Below, in pieces: positions 9,901 through 18,433 of a stretch of 64,000 nt of DNA (positions are counted from its first letter, which is position 1; each line of letters starts with the position of its first letter). The stretch is from Winogradskyella eckloniae (GTDB lineage: Bacteria > Bacteroidota > Bacteroidia > Flavobacteriales > Flavobacteriaceae), in the NCBI RefSeq assembly GCF_013249045.1, contig NZ_JABRWP010000007.1, positions 1 through 64,000 of the forward strand. Direction: 5' to 3'. The notes below the pieces were generated by a model. It saw nothing but the letters and a program-made list of their open reading frames with translations. It made no database searches and had not been told where the DNA came from. The translations under genes and the position numbers were made by a program.

Positions 9901-10448
9901 GCAGACCACGAGTTTCTATTAGCGATTCTAAACCAGCCACCACCAGTTAATGAATTCCATGCGTATAATCTAAAAGTGACTTTTCCTGCAGCGCCAGAGC
10001 TTATAGAAAACCCACTAAAAAAGTAATCTGTGGCCGTCGATGCAGAAGTTTGTACTGTTGTTAAAGCAATACCTGCCGTTGCAAAGTCATCTAAGCTATA
10101 AAATATTTGCCAATTAGATGGGCCGTTTGCGTTTTTACGATTTCTAATATCTAAACCTGTGATGATAACTTCGTTATCTGCACTTGCGTTAACAGACCAT
10201 TCAATATATTCGTTGTCAATTTCTGCTTGCGCCTGTGTTGGTGCGTTCCATTGGCTTGCCGTGAAGTTTTGACCGGTGCTCGCTAAGATTACGCCAGCCC
10301 CTCTTGCTAATCCCGTTGAGGAAATTGAAGGGTCATTACCTGTTGCAGTTGGTCCAACGATATTTGGACGATCAACAGTTACGATTGTTTGGCTAAATCC
10401 AAGTGAAAAGATAGAGAATGCCAACAAAAAAAAGTAAGTTTTTTTCAT
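6921..10448 (-). CDS. Large T9SS-secreted multidomain protein
   Basis: A 1175-aa secreted protein, third of the tandem family. Residues 1-19 are a signal peptide (KTYFFLLAFSIFSLGFSQ). The N-terminal 200 residues look like a beta-sandwich. Residues about 200-370 and 370-470 resemble the Ig-like segments in the 1164-aa neighbour, with the same DSNGNLDEDYNG-type turn. Residues about 475-640 are another beta-sandwich (QDFDGSTPEW, then GFDNFKLSS). From about residue 709 comes the shared module with LFGPFDNNAN, GNPYPSY, APGQGFF and DPGYD. The C-terminus is a T9SS type A sorting domain (FNLFDIQGRKV, GIYVVQLQS, KVIIK). It is transcribed away from the polysaccharide locus. Role unknown; adhesin-like is an inference. 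Confidence 0.85.
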   Translation of the reverse strand: MKKTYFFLLAFSIFSLGFSQTIVTVDRPNIVGPTATGNDPSISSTGLARGAGVILASTGQNFTASQWNAPTQAQAEIDNEYIEWSVNASADNEVIITGLDIRNRKNANGPSNWQIFYSLDDFATAGIALTTVQTSASTATDYFFSGFSISSGAAGKVTFRLYAWNSLTGGGWFRIANRNSWSAFGIANPGVRLIGSINSTTINSTDSDIVTTGYNPTDNIDYNSYTASSGLTISNAIKVGEFSIRDGGATLADADLLPTVLSDLEFGLTNSQIIETLAIFDGTLNVAETSVSSDVVNFSGLASISALDNSSKTFDVYATFKTVVEDNTQFQLTINSASANVATGSSFADFNAGGAQTPIAGDDNRIEVTANFVVFDQQPTDTNQFVIMTPYPTVLTVDSNGNLDEDYNGTVTILAAGSMSPSSINYPVTNGIATLNTITFTEKETVTTIAALIGGVGFATSNAFDVNGPLITIAYQDFDGSTPEWTYSTSIPTFDNGWGNGYFGVIDSAIASPLDYDYFSNNIFGENDLNNTSGGTTGFATITFDTIDISAYDNVTLSFDWDIHGYDANADDAQYRLILDGVNQAYEYILDGNLIDTDQGTVSVAIPNTVGTIGLQVRVRNNGLDGYSGFDNFKLSSVFDGLLYTDNGWTPNAPSPSTGSDNAYVLDGTYTVGSHIQINNLYINDAATTSVASGQSITTNSAIINDGTLELLSVSTSYSSLITDNIEGEVTYYRHVNQFADTGSTTGKNDLVSAPVTNSSQTFLALRTANPQIPSGTIGGVPSYLFGPFDNNANAYVNYTASDEPSLIASGIGYRTASTAATGSTFEFVGDVETGSKSVAINIGSGSIQNLIGNPYPSYILLSTFLSENGTAMHPTNYGVYGYKGDVTDGFIVWNQAYSDANPTAKIAPGQGFFVASKSGGATINFTPAMRTIGTSDDFIVGRSETQNLANLRLQVEKQDAIYSTDLYFNNNASLSMDPGYDSEVFEATSPEFSIYSHLVQDNVGQDFAVQSVSYTDLDNVTIPLGINIAQGEQATVSISESVIPEDVEVTLEDNVTNTFTDLLAGDYTFIPGSTLTETGRFYIHFSRTTTLGTTDNLLSGLEIYAVSKTITIKGQLDEDTTFNLFDIQGRKVSASELNQRNTEHTIDVSSLSAGIYVVQLQSNLGSRTQKVIIK

Positions 10449-10526
10449 AATTTATTTAATTAAATCTAGAAAAACACATAGCTATCCTCTTGATAGGTAA
10501 ATGTTTTTGGTCGATTTTGGTTGCCG

Positions 10527-10534
10527 CAAAGATA
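10527..10534 (-). promoter_or_regulatory. -7 element for the 1175-aa T9SS protein gene
   Basis: Minus-strand TATCTTTG matches TAnnTTTG and is followed by GCGGC, a common initiation context. It lies about 80 bases upstream of the start at 10448. Confidence 0.6.
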
Positions 10535-10773
10535 GTAAAAATTGTTAATTAAAAAATTTAGACCATATGAATCTTAGACGAACGGTATGTTTTATGTGAT
10601 AAAATACTTACAGTCGAAGCGACTTGATTTAGAAATTTAAAGTTCACATAATTGTATATGAATAATGTTTGTGTATTTTTAAAGAATTAATAATGTAACA
10701 TTGTTATAATTTCATATTAGATATTAATTACAATAAATGTACAGAACTATGGTAATGTCAATGACATATTATT

Positions 10774-10781
10774 TATATTTG
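10774..10781 (+). promoter_or_regulatory. -7 element for the sulfate-activation operon
   Basis: Plus-strand TATATTTG is a perfect TAnnTTTG match followed by GCGC. It is the only good candidate upstream of the DUF2061 gene and would give a leader of about 140 bases. No -33 TTG is clear. Confidence 0.55.
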
Positions 10782-10926
10782 CGCTCAATTTTATTATCCT
10801 ACAAGATAAGTAGACTAATTAAGTGATAGATCTGTAGAGGTATATTTAATAAATTCGAAACTTTAAAAATAATGGTTCTCTAAGTCGTCTAATGGACATA
10901 AATTATAAATATATAACTACCATGTT

Positions 10927-11394
10927 TTGTCAGCTTTTGTTATTAAATACAGAAAGAAATTGAAATTCAGCAAGAGACATTTAGCAAAAACAATTACGTG
11001 GCGTTTAATAGGTACTTTAGATACCCTACTTTTGTCGTGGTTTATTTCGAGTGACTTAAATGTAGGTATGTTAATGGGCGTTTGTGAGCTCTTTACAAAA
11101 ATGATCTTATACTATATACATGAAAGGGTTTGGTTTAAATCTACTATTAGGTCTTCAAATAAACGTCATATCTTAAAGACGTTTTCGTGGCGCGGCGTTG
11201 GTACAATAGATACGATACTTTTAGGATGGATAATTACAGGTAATCCAATGACAGGTGTAAAAATCGGAGGCGCAGAAGTGATTACTAAAATGTTATTGTA
11301 TTTTGGGCATGAAAAATTATGGTACCGTATAAATTTTGGGTTAGATAAAAGGCATAAGCGAAAGCAATTAGAAAAATTAAATCAACAGAATTAA
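10927..11394 (+). CDS. Membrane protein with two DUF2061 domains
   Basis: A 155-aa protein made of two copies of the small DUF2061 unit, at about residues 15-75 and 78-140. Each copy has the pattern KRHxxKTxxWRxxGTxDTxLLxWxIxxxxxxG, then TKMxLYxxHExxW. Each should form two membrane helices, so the protein would have about four. DUF2061 genes often occur beside sulfate-activation genes, and here the next gene, cysC, starts 3 bases after the stop. A membrane role linked to sulfate activation is possible but unproven. The start must be TTG at 10927, because the ATG at 10922 is in another frame. Confidence 0.8.
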   Translation: MSAFVIKYRKKLKFSKRHLAKTITWRLIGTLDTLLLSWFISSDLNVGMLMGVCELFTKMILYYIHERVWFKSTIRSSNKRHILKTFSWRGVGTIDTILLGWIITGNPMTGVKIGGAEVITKMLLYFGHEKLWYRINFGLDKRHKRKQLEKLNQQN

Positions 11395-11397
11395 TAA

Positions 11398-11988
11398 ATG
11401 AGTAGTAATACGGTAAAGCATAGTTACAATGTTGTAAAAGCAGATCGCGAAAAACGAAACGGCCATCGCGCCATGTTATTGTGGTTTACGGGCTTGTCTG
11501 GTTCTGGGAAATCAACTTTAGCAAATTTAGTAGAACAACAATTGCATAAAATTGGGATGTCTACCTTTAGTTTAGATGGTGATAATATTAGACAAGGTAT
11601 AAATAAAGATCTTAGTTTTGCACCAGAAGATAGAACAGAAAACATACGACGCATTGCAGAAATAGGAAATCTTATGGTAGAAGCAGGTGTCGTAACCTTA
11701 GCGGCTTTTGTATCACCATATATTAAAGACAGAGAAAATATTAAAACCATTGTAGGTGCCGAAAATTTTATAGAAATTTACATCAATACATCATTAGAAG
11801 AATGTGAGCGAAGAGATGTTAAAGGATTATATAAGAAGGCAAGAGCTGGAGAAATAAAAAACATGACAGGTATTTCTGCGCCTTATGAAGCGCCAGAAAA
11901 TCCGGATATTGAAATTATCACAGATAACCAATCTATTGAAACATCTGTACAATATATAGTAGACTTTATTATTCAAAAATTAAAATAA
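11398..11988 (+). CDS. cysC: Adenylyl-sulfate kinase (APS kinase)
   Basis: A 196-aa cytoplasmic kinase that phosphorylates APS at the 3'-OH with ATP to give PAPS, the universal sulfate donor. Visible motifs are the Walker A loop GLSGSGKST (32-40), LDGDNIR (59-65) and the FVSPY segment (104-108) near the phospho-acceptor region. Length is normal for stand-alone CysC. It sits between the DUF2061 gene and cysD with gaps of 3 and 5 bases, so one operon is very likely. With two sulfotransferases in the same locus and no PAPS reductase, its product probably feeds sulfation. Confidence 0.95.
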   Translation: MSSNTVKHSYNVVKADREKRNGHRAMLLWFTGLSGSGKSTLANLVEQQLHKIGMSTFSLDGDNIRQGINKDLSFAPEDRTENIRRIAEIGNLMVEAGVVTLAAFVSPYIKDRENIKTIVGAENFIEIYINTSLEECERRDVKGLYKKARAGEIKNMTGISAPYEAPENPDIEIITDNQSIETSVQYIVDFIIQKLK

Positions 11989-11993
11989 GTAAC

Positions 11994-12899
11994 ATGAGTA
12001 ATTATGTAATTAATCATTTAAAAGAATTAGAATCAGAAGCCATTTTTGTGATACGAGAAATTGCGGCGCAGTTTGAAAACCCTGTTTTATTGTTTTCTGG
12101 AGGGAAAGATTCAATTCTACTTACCCATTTAGCAAAGAAAGCATTTTATCCTGCGAAAATTCCGTTTCCATTAATTCATATCGATACAGGACATAATTTT
12201 CCGGAAACCATTGCTTTTAGAGATGCATTAGTTGAGAAATTAGGAGTGAAACTTATTGTTGGATCTGTACAAGAGGCCATAGATACCGGAAGAGCAAAGG
12301 AAGAAACAGGTGCAGATGCTTCTCGTAATTCGTTGCAAATTGTATCTCTTTTAGATACGTTAGAAGCCCATAAGGTCGATGCAGCCATGGGAGGTGCTAG
12401 ACGTGATGAAGAAAAGGCAAGAGCAAAAGAGCGCTTTTTTTCACATAGAGATGAGTTTGGACAATGGGATCCTAAAAATCAAAGACCAGAATTATGGAAC
12501 CTTTTTAATGGGCGTAAAAATTATGGTGAGCATTTTAGAGTATTTCCTATTTCTAACTGGACAGAAATGGATGTTTGGGAATATATAAAGCAAGAAAATA
12601 TAGATTTACCATCACTTTATTTTTCACATCAGCGTGACTGCGTGGTACGCGATGGTGTGATTTTGGCTAATTCAGAATTTATAAAATTAAAAGAAGGCGA
12701 AACGGTTGAAAATATGACGATTCGCTATAGAACCTGTGGCGATATGCCAATAACAGGAGCCGTAGAATCTGAAGCGGATACATTAGAAAAGATCATTGAA
12801 GAGATTGCGACCACACGTACAACAGAGCGTGGTGGGCGAGCAGATGATAAACGTGCTGAGACCGCAATGGAAGATCGTAAAAAACAAGGTTATTTTTAA
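11994..12899 (+). CDS. cysD: Sulfate adenylyltransferase subunit 2 (ATP sulfurylase small subunit)
   Basis: A 301-aa catalytic subunit of ATP sulfurylase. With CysN it makes APS and pyrophosphate from sulfate and ATP. It belongs to the PP-loop superfamily: SGGKDS at residues 35-40 binds ATP. Further family signatures are HIDTGHNFPET (about 61-71), GGARRDEEKARAKER and the C-terminal RTTERGGRADD. Length matches the family. It starts 5 bases after cysC stops; cysN follows after an 83-base gap. Confidence 0.95.
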   Translation: MSNYVINHLKELESEAIFVIREIAAQFENPVLLFSGGKDSILLTHLAKKAFYPAKIPFPLIHIDTGHNFPETIAFRDALVEKLGVKLIVGSVQEAIDTGRAKEETGADASRNSLQIVSLLDTLEAHKVDAAMGGARRDEEKARAKERFFSHRDEFGQWDPKNQRPELWNLFNGRKNYGEHFRVFPISNWTEMDVWEYIKQENIDLPSLYFSHQRDCVVRDGVILANSEFIKLKEGETVENMTIRYRTCGDMPITGAVESEADTLEKIIEEIATTRTTERGGRADDKRAETAMEDRKKQGYF

Positions 12900-12982
12900 A
12901 ATTTAAAACGTATAGGAAGTGGAGTCTTTAGCGAAGTGATGTGAACTAAAGCTGTGCAACTAACAACAAACAACAATAAAAA

Positions 12983-14239
12983 ATGGATTATCAAGATATA
13001 GAATTATTGCGTTTTACTACAGCAGGAAGTGTAGATGATGGAAAAAGTACGTTAATAGGACGCTTATTATATGATAGTAAATCAATTTTTCAAGATCAAT
13101 TAGAGGCTGTTGAAGAATCGAGTAAGTCAAAAGGATTTGACTATGTTGATTTATCACTACTGACTGATGGTTTAAAATCGGAGCGTGAACAAGGGATTAC
13201 CATTGATGTGGCGTACAGGTATTTTGCAACGCCTAAGCGTAAATTTATAATTGCAGATACACCTGGTCATATTCAGTATACCCGTAACATGGTGACTGGA
13301 GCGTCTACTGCTAATTTAGCTATTATACTTATAGATGCTAGAAAAGGAATGCTAGAGCAAACACATCGTCATGCGTTTATTGCGTCGCTTTTAAGAATAC
13401 CTCATGCTATTGTTTGTGTTAATAAAATGGACTTGGTAGATTATAGTGAAGATGTTTATAACGGCATTGTTTCAGATTTTAAAGCATTTTCATCAAAATT
13501 AGGTATCAAGGATATTCAGTTTATTCCTATTTCAGCATTAAATGGTGACAATGTGGTAAACCGTTCTGAAAACATGGATTGGTATCAAGGCAGTACATTA
13601 ATGTATCATCTAGAAACCGTACATATTTCTAGCGACCATAATTTAGTAGACTGTCGTTTTCCTATTCAATCTGTAATTCGCCCACATACATTAGATAATC
13701 AAGATTTTAGAGGCTTTGCTGGTCGTATAGATGGTGGTGTTTTCAAACCTGGTGATAAAGTGAAATCGTTACCTTCAGGATTTGTATCTACCATTAAAAC
13801 TATAGAACTTAATGGTGAGCAAATTGAGGAAGCATTTGCACCAATGTCTGTAACCATGACCTTAGAAGACGAGATAGATAACAGTCGAGGTGACATGATT
13901 GTTAGAGAAAATAATGTACCAGAAATTGGCCAAGATATAGAAGTATTGGTAACATGGATGAGTACTAAGCCAATCCAAGCCCGAACAAAAGTTGTGGTTA
14001 AACATACCACAAATGAGTCTATTGGTATGGTGAAAGAATTGAAATATAAAATAGATATCAATACCCTACATCGTATGGAGGATGTAACTAGTATTGAAAT
14101 GAATGATATAGCACGTATCTCTATTAGAACGGCAAAACCTATGTTTTATGATGCCTACAAAAAAAATAGACAGACCGGAAGTATTATTTTAATAGATGAG
14201 CAAACCAATGAAACCATTGGAGCTGGAATGATTATTTAA
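12983..14239 (+). CDS. cysN: Sulfate adenylyltransferase subunit 1 (GTPase)
   Basis: A 418-aa regulatory GTPase of ATP sulfurylase that couples GTP hydrolysis to APS formation. It is an EF-Tu-like protein with P-loop GSVDDGKS (15-22), switch region EREQGITID (about 67-75), DTPGH (92-96) and NKMD (147-150), then two beta-barrel domains. It is a stand-alone CysN with no fused CysC kinase domain, in keeping with the separate cysC upstream. cysQ begins about 13 bases downstream. Confidence 0.95.
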   Translation: MDYQDIELLRFTTAGSVDDGKSTLIGRLLYDSKSIFQDQLEAVEESSKSKGFDYVDLSLLTDGLKSEREQGITIDVAYRYFATPKRKFIIADTPGHIQYTRNMVTGASTANLAIILIDARKGMLEQTHRHAFIASLLRIPHAIVCVNKMDLVDYSEDVYNGIVSDFKAFSSKLGIKDIQFIPISALNGDNVVNRSENMDWYQGSTLMYHLETVHISSDHNLVDCRFPIQSVIRPHTLDNQDFRGFAGRIDGGVFKPGDKVKSLPSGFVSTIKTIELNGEQIEEAFAPMSVTMTLEDEIDNSRGDMIVRENNVPEIGQDIEVLVTWMSTKPIQARTKVVVKHTTNESIGMVKELKYKIDINTLHRMEDVTSIEMNDIARISIRTAKPMFYDAYKKNRQTGSIILIDEQTNETIGAGMII

Positions 14240-14252
14240 TTTTTTGGGATAC

Positions 14253-15041
14253 ATGGATCAGAATTTAAAGTTAGCCATTGAGGCAGCAATAGAGGCAGGT
14301 AAAGAAATTCTAAATATTTATCACACAGAGGATTTTGCTGTAGAATTTAAAGGTGACAATTCGCCTTTGACCAAGGCCGATTTAGCGTCGCATAATGTTA
14401 TTATGTCGCACTTAAAAGCATCTCAAATTCCTGTACTTTCTGAAGAAGGGAAGTCTATGTCGTATGAAGAAAGACAACAATGGCATCAATTATGGATCGT
14501 AGATCCTATTGATGGGACCAAAGAGTTTATAAAACGCAATGGTGAGTTTACTGTAAACATAGCTTTAATTGAAAATCAAAAAACGGTTATTGGTGTGATT
14601 TATGTACCTGTATTGGGAGAGCTTTATTTCTCCACTTCAGACATTGGAGCTTATAAAGTAGCGGTAAATCTAGAGGACTATAGTATCGATAGTTTAGTTA
14701 AAGCCGGTGTAAAATTACCATTAGAACGTGCAGATAAAACTTATACTATTGTTGCCAGTCGATCTCATATGTCTCCAGAAACCGAAGCCTATGTTAGTGA
14801 TATGCGTGCGACACATGGTGCGGTGAATTTAATATCAAAAGGGAGTTCGTTAAAGTTATGTATGGTTGCCGAAGGTACTGCAGATTGTTACCCAAGATTT
14901 GCACCAACCATGGAGTGGGATACGGCTGCAGGCCAAGCTATATGTGAGCATGCAGGATTCTCGGTAATGGATTGGAATACAAAGCAACCGATGTTGTATA
15001 ACCGAAAAGAATTATTAAACGCTTGGTTTTTAGTAAAGTAA
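14253..15041 (+). CDS. cysQ: 3'(2'),5'-bisphosphate nucleotidase
   Basis: A 262-aa magnesium-dependent phosphatase of the inositol monophosphatase family that turns PAP into AMP. The metal-binding motif WIVDPIDGTKEF (about 82-93) and the second motif EWDTAAG are intact. PAP is the by-product left when a sulfotransferase uses PAPS and it inhibits those enzymes, so cysQ fits a sulfation operon. I chose the ATG at 14253; a TTG at 14244 would add three residues. It probably ends the first operon, since gmd has its own promoter motif. Confidence 0.93.
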   Translation: MDQNLKLAIEAAIEAGKEILNIYHTEDFAVEFKGDNSPLTKADLASHNVIMSHLKASQIPVLSEEGKSMSYEERQQWHQLWIVDPIDGTKEFIKRNGEFTVNIALIENQKTVIGVIYVPVLGELYFSTSDIGAYKVAVNLEDYSIDSLVKAGVKLPLERADKTYTIVASRSHMSPETEAYVSDMRATHGAVNLISKGSSLKLCMVAEGTADCYPRFAPTMEWDTAAGQAICEHAGFSVMDWNTKQPMLYNRKELLNAWFLVK

Positions 15042-15129
15042 ATCTTACAAATAAAAAACGTTTCTCTATCCATAATTTGATTTGACTGATTTTAAAATCA
15101 AAATGATTTATATAGTCTTACTATTTTAG

Positions 15130-15137
15130 TAAATTTG
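15130..15137 (+). promoter_or_regulatory. -7 element upstream of gmd
   Basis: Plus-strand TAAATTTG fits TAnnTTTG and lies 50 bases upstream of the gmd ATG, in the 145-base gap after cysQ. No -33 TTG at ideal spacing is clear. Confidence 0.5.
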
Positions 15138-15186
15138 TGCTAAACGAATTGGTTTTATCAAATCACTTAAATTGAAATAAATATTG

Positions 15187-16302
15187 ATGAGTAAAGTTGC
15201 ATTTATTACAGGCGTAACAGGACAAGATGGTGCTTATTTAAGCGAATTTTTGTTAAAAAAAGGATATGAAGTACATGGATTAAAACGACGTTCTTCGTTG
15301 TTTAATACAGATAGGATTGATCACTTATATCAAGATCCACATGTAGATCATCAAAATTTTTACTTACATTATGGTGATATGACGGATAGTACTAATCTTA
15401 TTCGTTTAATCAAAGAAATTCAGCCAGATGAGATTTACAATTTGGCAGCAATGAGCCATGTTGCAGTCTCTTTTGAAATCCCAGAATATACAGGTAACGC
15501 AGATGGTTTAGGTACATTGCGCATTTTAGATGCGGTTCGTTTATTAGGTTTAGAAAGTAAAACGAGAATATATCAGGCATCGACTTCAGAATTGTACGGT
15601 AAAGTACAAGAGGTACCACAATCTGAAACAACACCATTTTACCCAAGATCTCCATATGCTGTAGCAAAAATGTATGCTTACTGGATTACGGTAAATTATA
15701 GAGAAGCCTATAATATGTATGCTTGTAATGGTATTTTGTTTAATCACGAATCTCCGATAAGAGGGGAAACTTTTGTAACACGTAAAATTACCAGAGCAGT
15801 ATCTCGTATTGCATTAGGATTACAAGATAAATTTCATTTAGGAAATTTAGATGCGCAACGTGATTGGGGACATGCAAAAGACTATGTTCGTATGATGTGG
15901 ATGATTCTACAGGCTGAAGAACCAGAAGATTGGGTGATTGCCACAGGAAAAACAACAAGAATTAGGGATTTTGTACATATGAGTTTTGCTGAGGTTGGTA
16001 TAGAACTTGAGTTTAAAGGTACAGGAGAGGATGAAAAAGCCTATGTAACCAAGTGTAACGATCCAAAATATCAAGTTGAAATAGGTAAGGAAGTCTTAGC
16101 GGTAGATCCACGTTACTTTAGACCAACAGAAGTGGAGTTGTTAATAGGCGATGCGTCAAAGGCGAAAGAAAAACTAGGCTGGGAATGTCAGTATGATTTA
16201 GCTGATTTGGTAAAGGATATGATGGAAGGTGATATTAAGGTAATGCAAGAGCAACAGTACTTAGAAGCAGGCGGTTTTAAAACGATGAATTATTTTGAGT
16301 AA
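15187..16302 (+). CDS. gmd: GDP-mannose 4,6-dehydratase
   Basis: A 371-aa extended SDR enzyme that converts GDP-D-mannose to GDP-4-keto-6-deoxymannose, the first step to GDP-L-fucose. It shows the Rossmann motif [10 protein letters not shown] near the N-terminus, the catalytic YAVAK motif and the family stretch [16 protein letters not shown] chose ATG at 15187; a TTG one codon earlier is less likely. The next gene, fcl, overlaps its end by 8 bases, so the two are translationally coupled. No GDP-mannose synthesis genes are in the window. Confidence 0.96.
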   Translation: MSKVAFITGVTGQDGAYLSEFLLKKGYEVHGLKRRSSLFNTDRIDHLYQDPHVDHQNFYLHYGDMTDSTNLIRLIKEIQPDEIYNLAAMSHVAVSFEIPEYTGNADGLGTLRILDAVRLLGLESKTRIYQASTSELYGKVQEVPQSETTPFYPRSPYAVAKMYAYWITVNYREAYNMYACNGILFNHESPIRGETFVTRKITRAVSRIALGLQDKFHLGNLDAQRDWGHAKDYVRMMWMILQAEEPEDWVIATGKTTRIRDFVHMSFAEVGIELEFKGTGEDEKAYVTKCNDPKYQVEIGKEVLAVDPRYFRPTEVELLIGDASKAKEKLGWECQYDLADLVKDMMEGDIKVMQEQQYLEAGGFKTMNYFE

Positions 16303-17251
16303 TACAGCTAAAGATTCAAAAATATATATAGCAGGTCATCGCGGAATGGTAGGTTCTGCCGTGTGGCGTGCGCTAGAGGCTAATGGCTATACAAATATCA
16401 TTGGTGAAACGAGTAAAAATTTAGATCTACGTAACCAACAAGCGGTAATTGATTTTATTAATGCGGAACGTCCGGATATCATTATCGATGCTGCGGCAAA
16501 GGTTGGTGGTATTTTAGCAAATAATGAGCATCCTTATCCGTTTTTAATGGAGAATTTGCAGATTCAGAATAATTTAATTGATGCGGCTCATAAAGCAAAT
16601 ATTTCAAAGTTTGTGTTTTTAGGGAGCTCATGTATTTATCCAAAGTTTGCACCGCAACCATTAAAAGAAGAGTATTTACTAACGGATAGTTTAGAGCCAA
16701 CGAACGAGTGGTATGCCATAGCGAAAATTGCAGGTGTAAAAGCTTGTGAAGCTATTAGAAAACAATACGGTAAAGACTTTGTGAGTTTAATGCCAACCAA
16801 CTTATATGGTCCACATGATAATTTTGATTTAAAAAGCTCACATGTGTTGCCTGCGATGATGCGAAAGTTCCATGAGGCAAAACCAACTAATGCTCCTGTA
16901 GAACTCTGGGGAAGTGGGACGCCAATGCGCGAATTTTTACATGTAGATGATATGGCAAAAGCTGTAGTTTTTGCGGTAGAAAACACATTGCCAGAACACC
17001 TTTATAATGTGGGTACAGGTACAGATGTTACTATCAAAACATTGGCAGAAACCATACAAGAAATCGTTGGTCATAAAGGCGATATAGTTTGGGATAGTTC
17101 AAAACCAGATGGTACACCACGTAAATTAATGGATAGTTCTAAATTAGAGGCTCTAGGTTGGCAACCAAAGTATACTTTAAGTAAAGGAATTGTTGATACG
17201 TATGATTGGTTTAAGGCCAATCAAATCGATTATAAAAAAATTAAAATGTAG
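16295..17251 (+). CDS. fcl: GDP-L-fucose synthase
   Basis: A 318-aa epimerase/reductase that turns GDP-4-keto-6-deoxymannose into GDP-L-fucose with NADPH. Visible features are [11 protein letters not shown] (Rossmann), the GSSCIYP segment, YAIAK (catalytic Tyr/Lys) and NLYGPHDNF. Translation must start at the TTG at 16295, inside the last codons of gmd, giving an 8-base overlap. It supplies the donor for the GT11 fucosyltransferase at 21780. Confidence 0.95.
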   Translation: MSNTAKDSKIYIAGHRGMVGSAVWRALEANGYTNIIGETSKNLDLRNQQAVIDFINAERPDIIIDAAAKVGGILANNEHPYPFLMENLQIQNNLIDAAHKANISKFVFLGSSCIYPKFAPQPLKEEYLLTDSLEPTNEWYAIAKIAGVKACEAIRKQYGKDFVSLMPTNLYGPHDNFDLKSSHVLPAMMRKFHEAKPTNAPVELWGSGTPMREFLHVDDMAKAVVFAVENTLPEHLYNVGTGTDVTIKTLAETIQEIVGHKGDIVWDSSKPDGTPRKLMDSSKLEALGWQPKYTLSKGIVDTYDWFKANQIDYKKIKM

Positions 17252-17306
17252 GCGTCTATAGTTTTTATAAGGATATCAATACTTACATAATCAAAAAACA
17301 ATTGCC

Positions 17307-18359
17307 ATGAAGAATATTTTAGTAACTGGAGGTGCTGGTTTTATCGGTTGCCATGTTGTTAAGTTATTTGTAGAAAAGTATTCAGACTACAATATTATAA
17401 ATTTAGATGCGCTTACCTACGCAGGAAATCTGGAGAACTTAAGTGCTATTGAGCATAAAGCAAATTACAAATTTATTAAGGGTGATATTTGTGATCAAGG
17501 CTTAGTGAAGGATATTTTTGAAAAATATGCTATAGATTCAGTACTGCATTTGGCGGCAGAATCGCATGTAGATCGATCTATTTCTAATCCATTTGAGTTT
17601 GCGAATACCAATATAATGGGCACCTTAACATTGTTGAATCAGGCGAAAGAAAGTTGGAAGAATGATTATACAGATAAATTGTTTTACCATATTTCAACCG
17701 ATGAAGTTTTTGGCTCGTTAGGGTCGGAAGGCTTTTTTTTAGAGGACACACCTTATGATCCTAAATCGCCATATTCAGCTTCAAAAGCGAGTTCAGATCA
17801 TTTTGTAAGAGCCTACCAAAATACGTATGGTTTACCTATAGTTGTGACAAATTGTTCTAATAATTATGGGCCAAATCAATTTCCAGAAAAATTAATTCCA
17901 TTATTTATAAATAATATTAGAAATCAAAAACCACTTCCGGTTTACGGTGAAGGTCTTAATGTGAGAGATTGGCTGTATGTAAAGGACCATGCTAGAGCTA
18001 TTGATGTGGTTTTTCATAAGGGGCAAATTGGTGGAACCTATAATATTGGAGGATTTAATGAGTGGAAAAATATAGACCTTATAAAGGTAATTTGTAAGGT
18101 AATGGATAGAAAATTAGGGAGAGCAGAACATACATCTGAAAAATTAATTGCCTATGTAAAAGATAGAGCGGGACATGATATGCGTTACGCTATTGATTCT
18201 TCTAAATTAAAAGAAGAGCTTGGTTGGGAGCCATCACTTCAATTTGAAGAAGGTATTGAGAAAACTATTGATTGGTATTTAGATAATGAAGCTTGGTTGA
18301 ATAATATAGTTTCAGGAGATTATAAGGATTATTATAAAAAGCAGTATTCAACAGATTAA
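17307..18359 (+). CDS. rfbB: dTDP-glucose 4,6-dehydratase
   Basis: A 350-aa SDR enzyme that converts dTDP-glucose to dTDP-4-keto-6-deoxyglucose. Motifs are GGAGFIG (N-terminal NAD site), HLAAESHVDRSI, STDEVFGSLG and YSASKASSDH with the catalytic Tyr and Lys. Length is typical. rfbA follows after 74 bases. The rhamnose genes rfbC and rfbD are absent, so the keto-sugar most likely goes to the VioA-like aminotransferase at 22661. Confidence 0.95.
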   Translation: MKNILVTGGAGFIGCHVVKLFVEKYSDYNIINLDALTYAGNLENLSAIEHKANYKFIKGDICDQGLVKDIFEKYAIDSVLHLAAESHVDRSISNPFEFANTNIMGTLTLLNQAKESWKNDYTDKLFYHISTDEVFGSLGSEGFFLEDTPYDPKSPYSASKASSDHFVRAYQNTYGLPIVVTNCSNNYGPNQFPEKLIPLFINNIRNQKPLPVYGEGLNVRDWLYVKDHARAIDVVFHKGQIGGTYNIGGFNEWKNIDLIKVICKVMDRKLGRAEHTSEKLIAYVKDRAGHDMRYAIDSSKLKEELGWEPSLQFEEGIEKTIDWYLDNEAWLNNIVSGDYKDYYKKQYSTD

Positions 18360-18433
18360 AATTTTAGTATTTTTTGTTGGAAGTAAAAGAGAAATCTTAA
18401 GTGACAATTAAGGTGTATTATAAATTAAGATAA

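Larger units (their letters stand above)
10449..10926. other. Divergent intergenic region between T9SS genes and polysaccharide locus
   Basis: This 478-base AT-rich spacer separates the leftward T9SS family from the rightward locus. It holds -7 promoter motifs for both directions (10527-10534 minus, 10774-10781 plus). It also has two small hairpins, CTATC/GATAG at 10482-10496 in the leftward leader and AGTCG/CGACT at 10612-10624. The rightward leader would be about 140 bases. I see no gene or recognised riboswitch. Confidence 0.5.

Noticed and set aside
10782..10926. Riboswitch in the leader of the sulfate-activation operon
   Set aside because: I found no clear multi-stem fold or known SAM or other sulfur-responsive motif by eye.
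14244..14252. TTG start for cysQ
   Set aside because: An in-frame ATG three codons later gives the expected N-terminus; the TTG adds no conserved residues.
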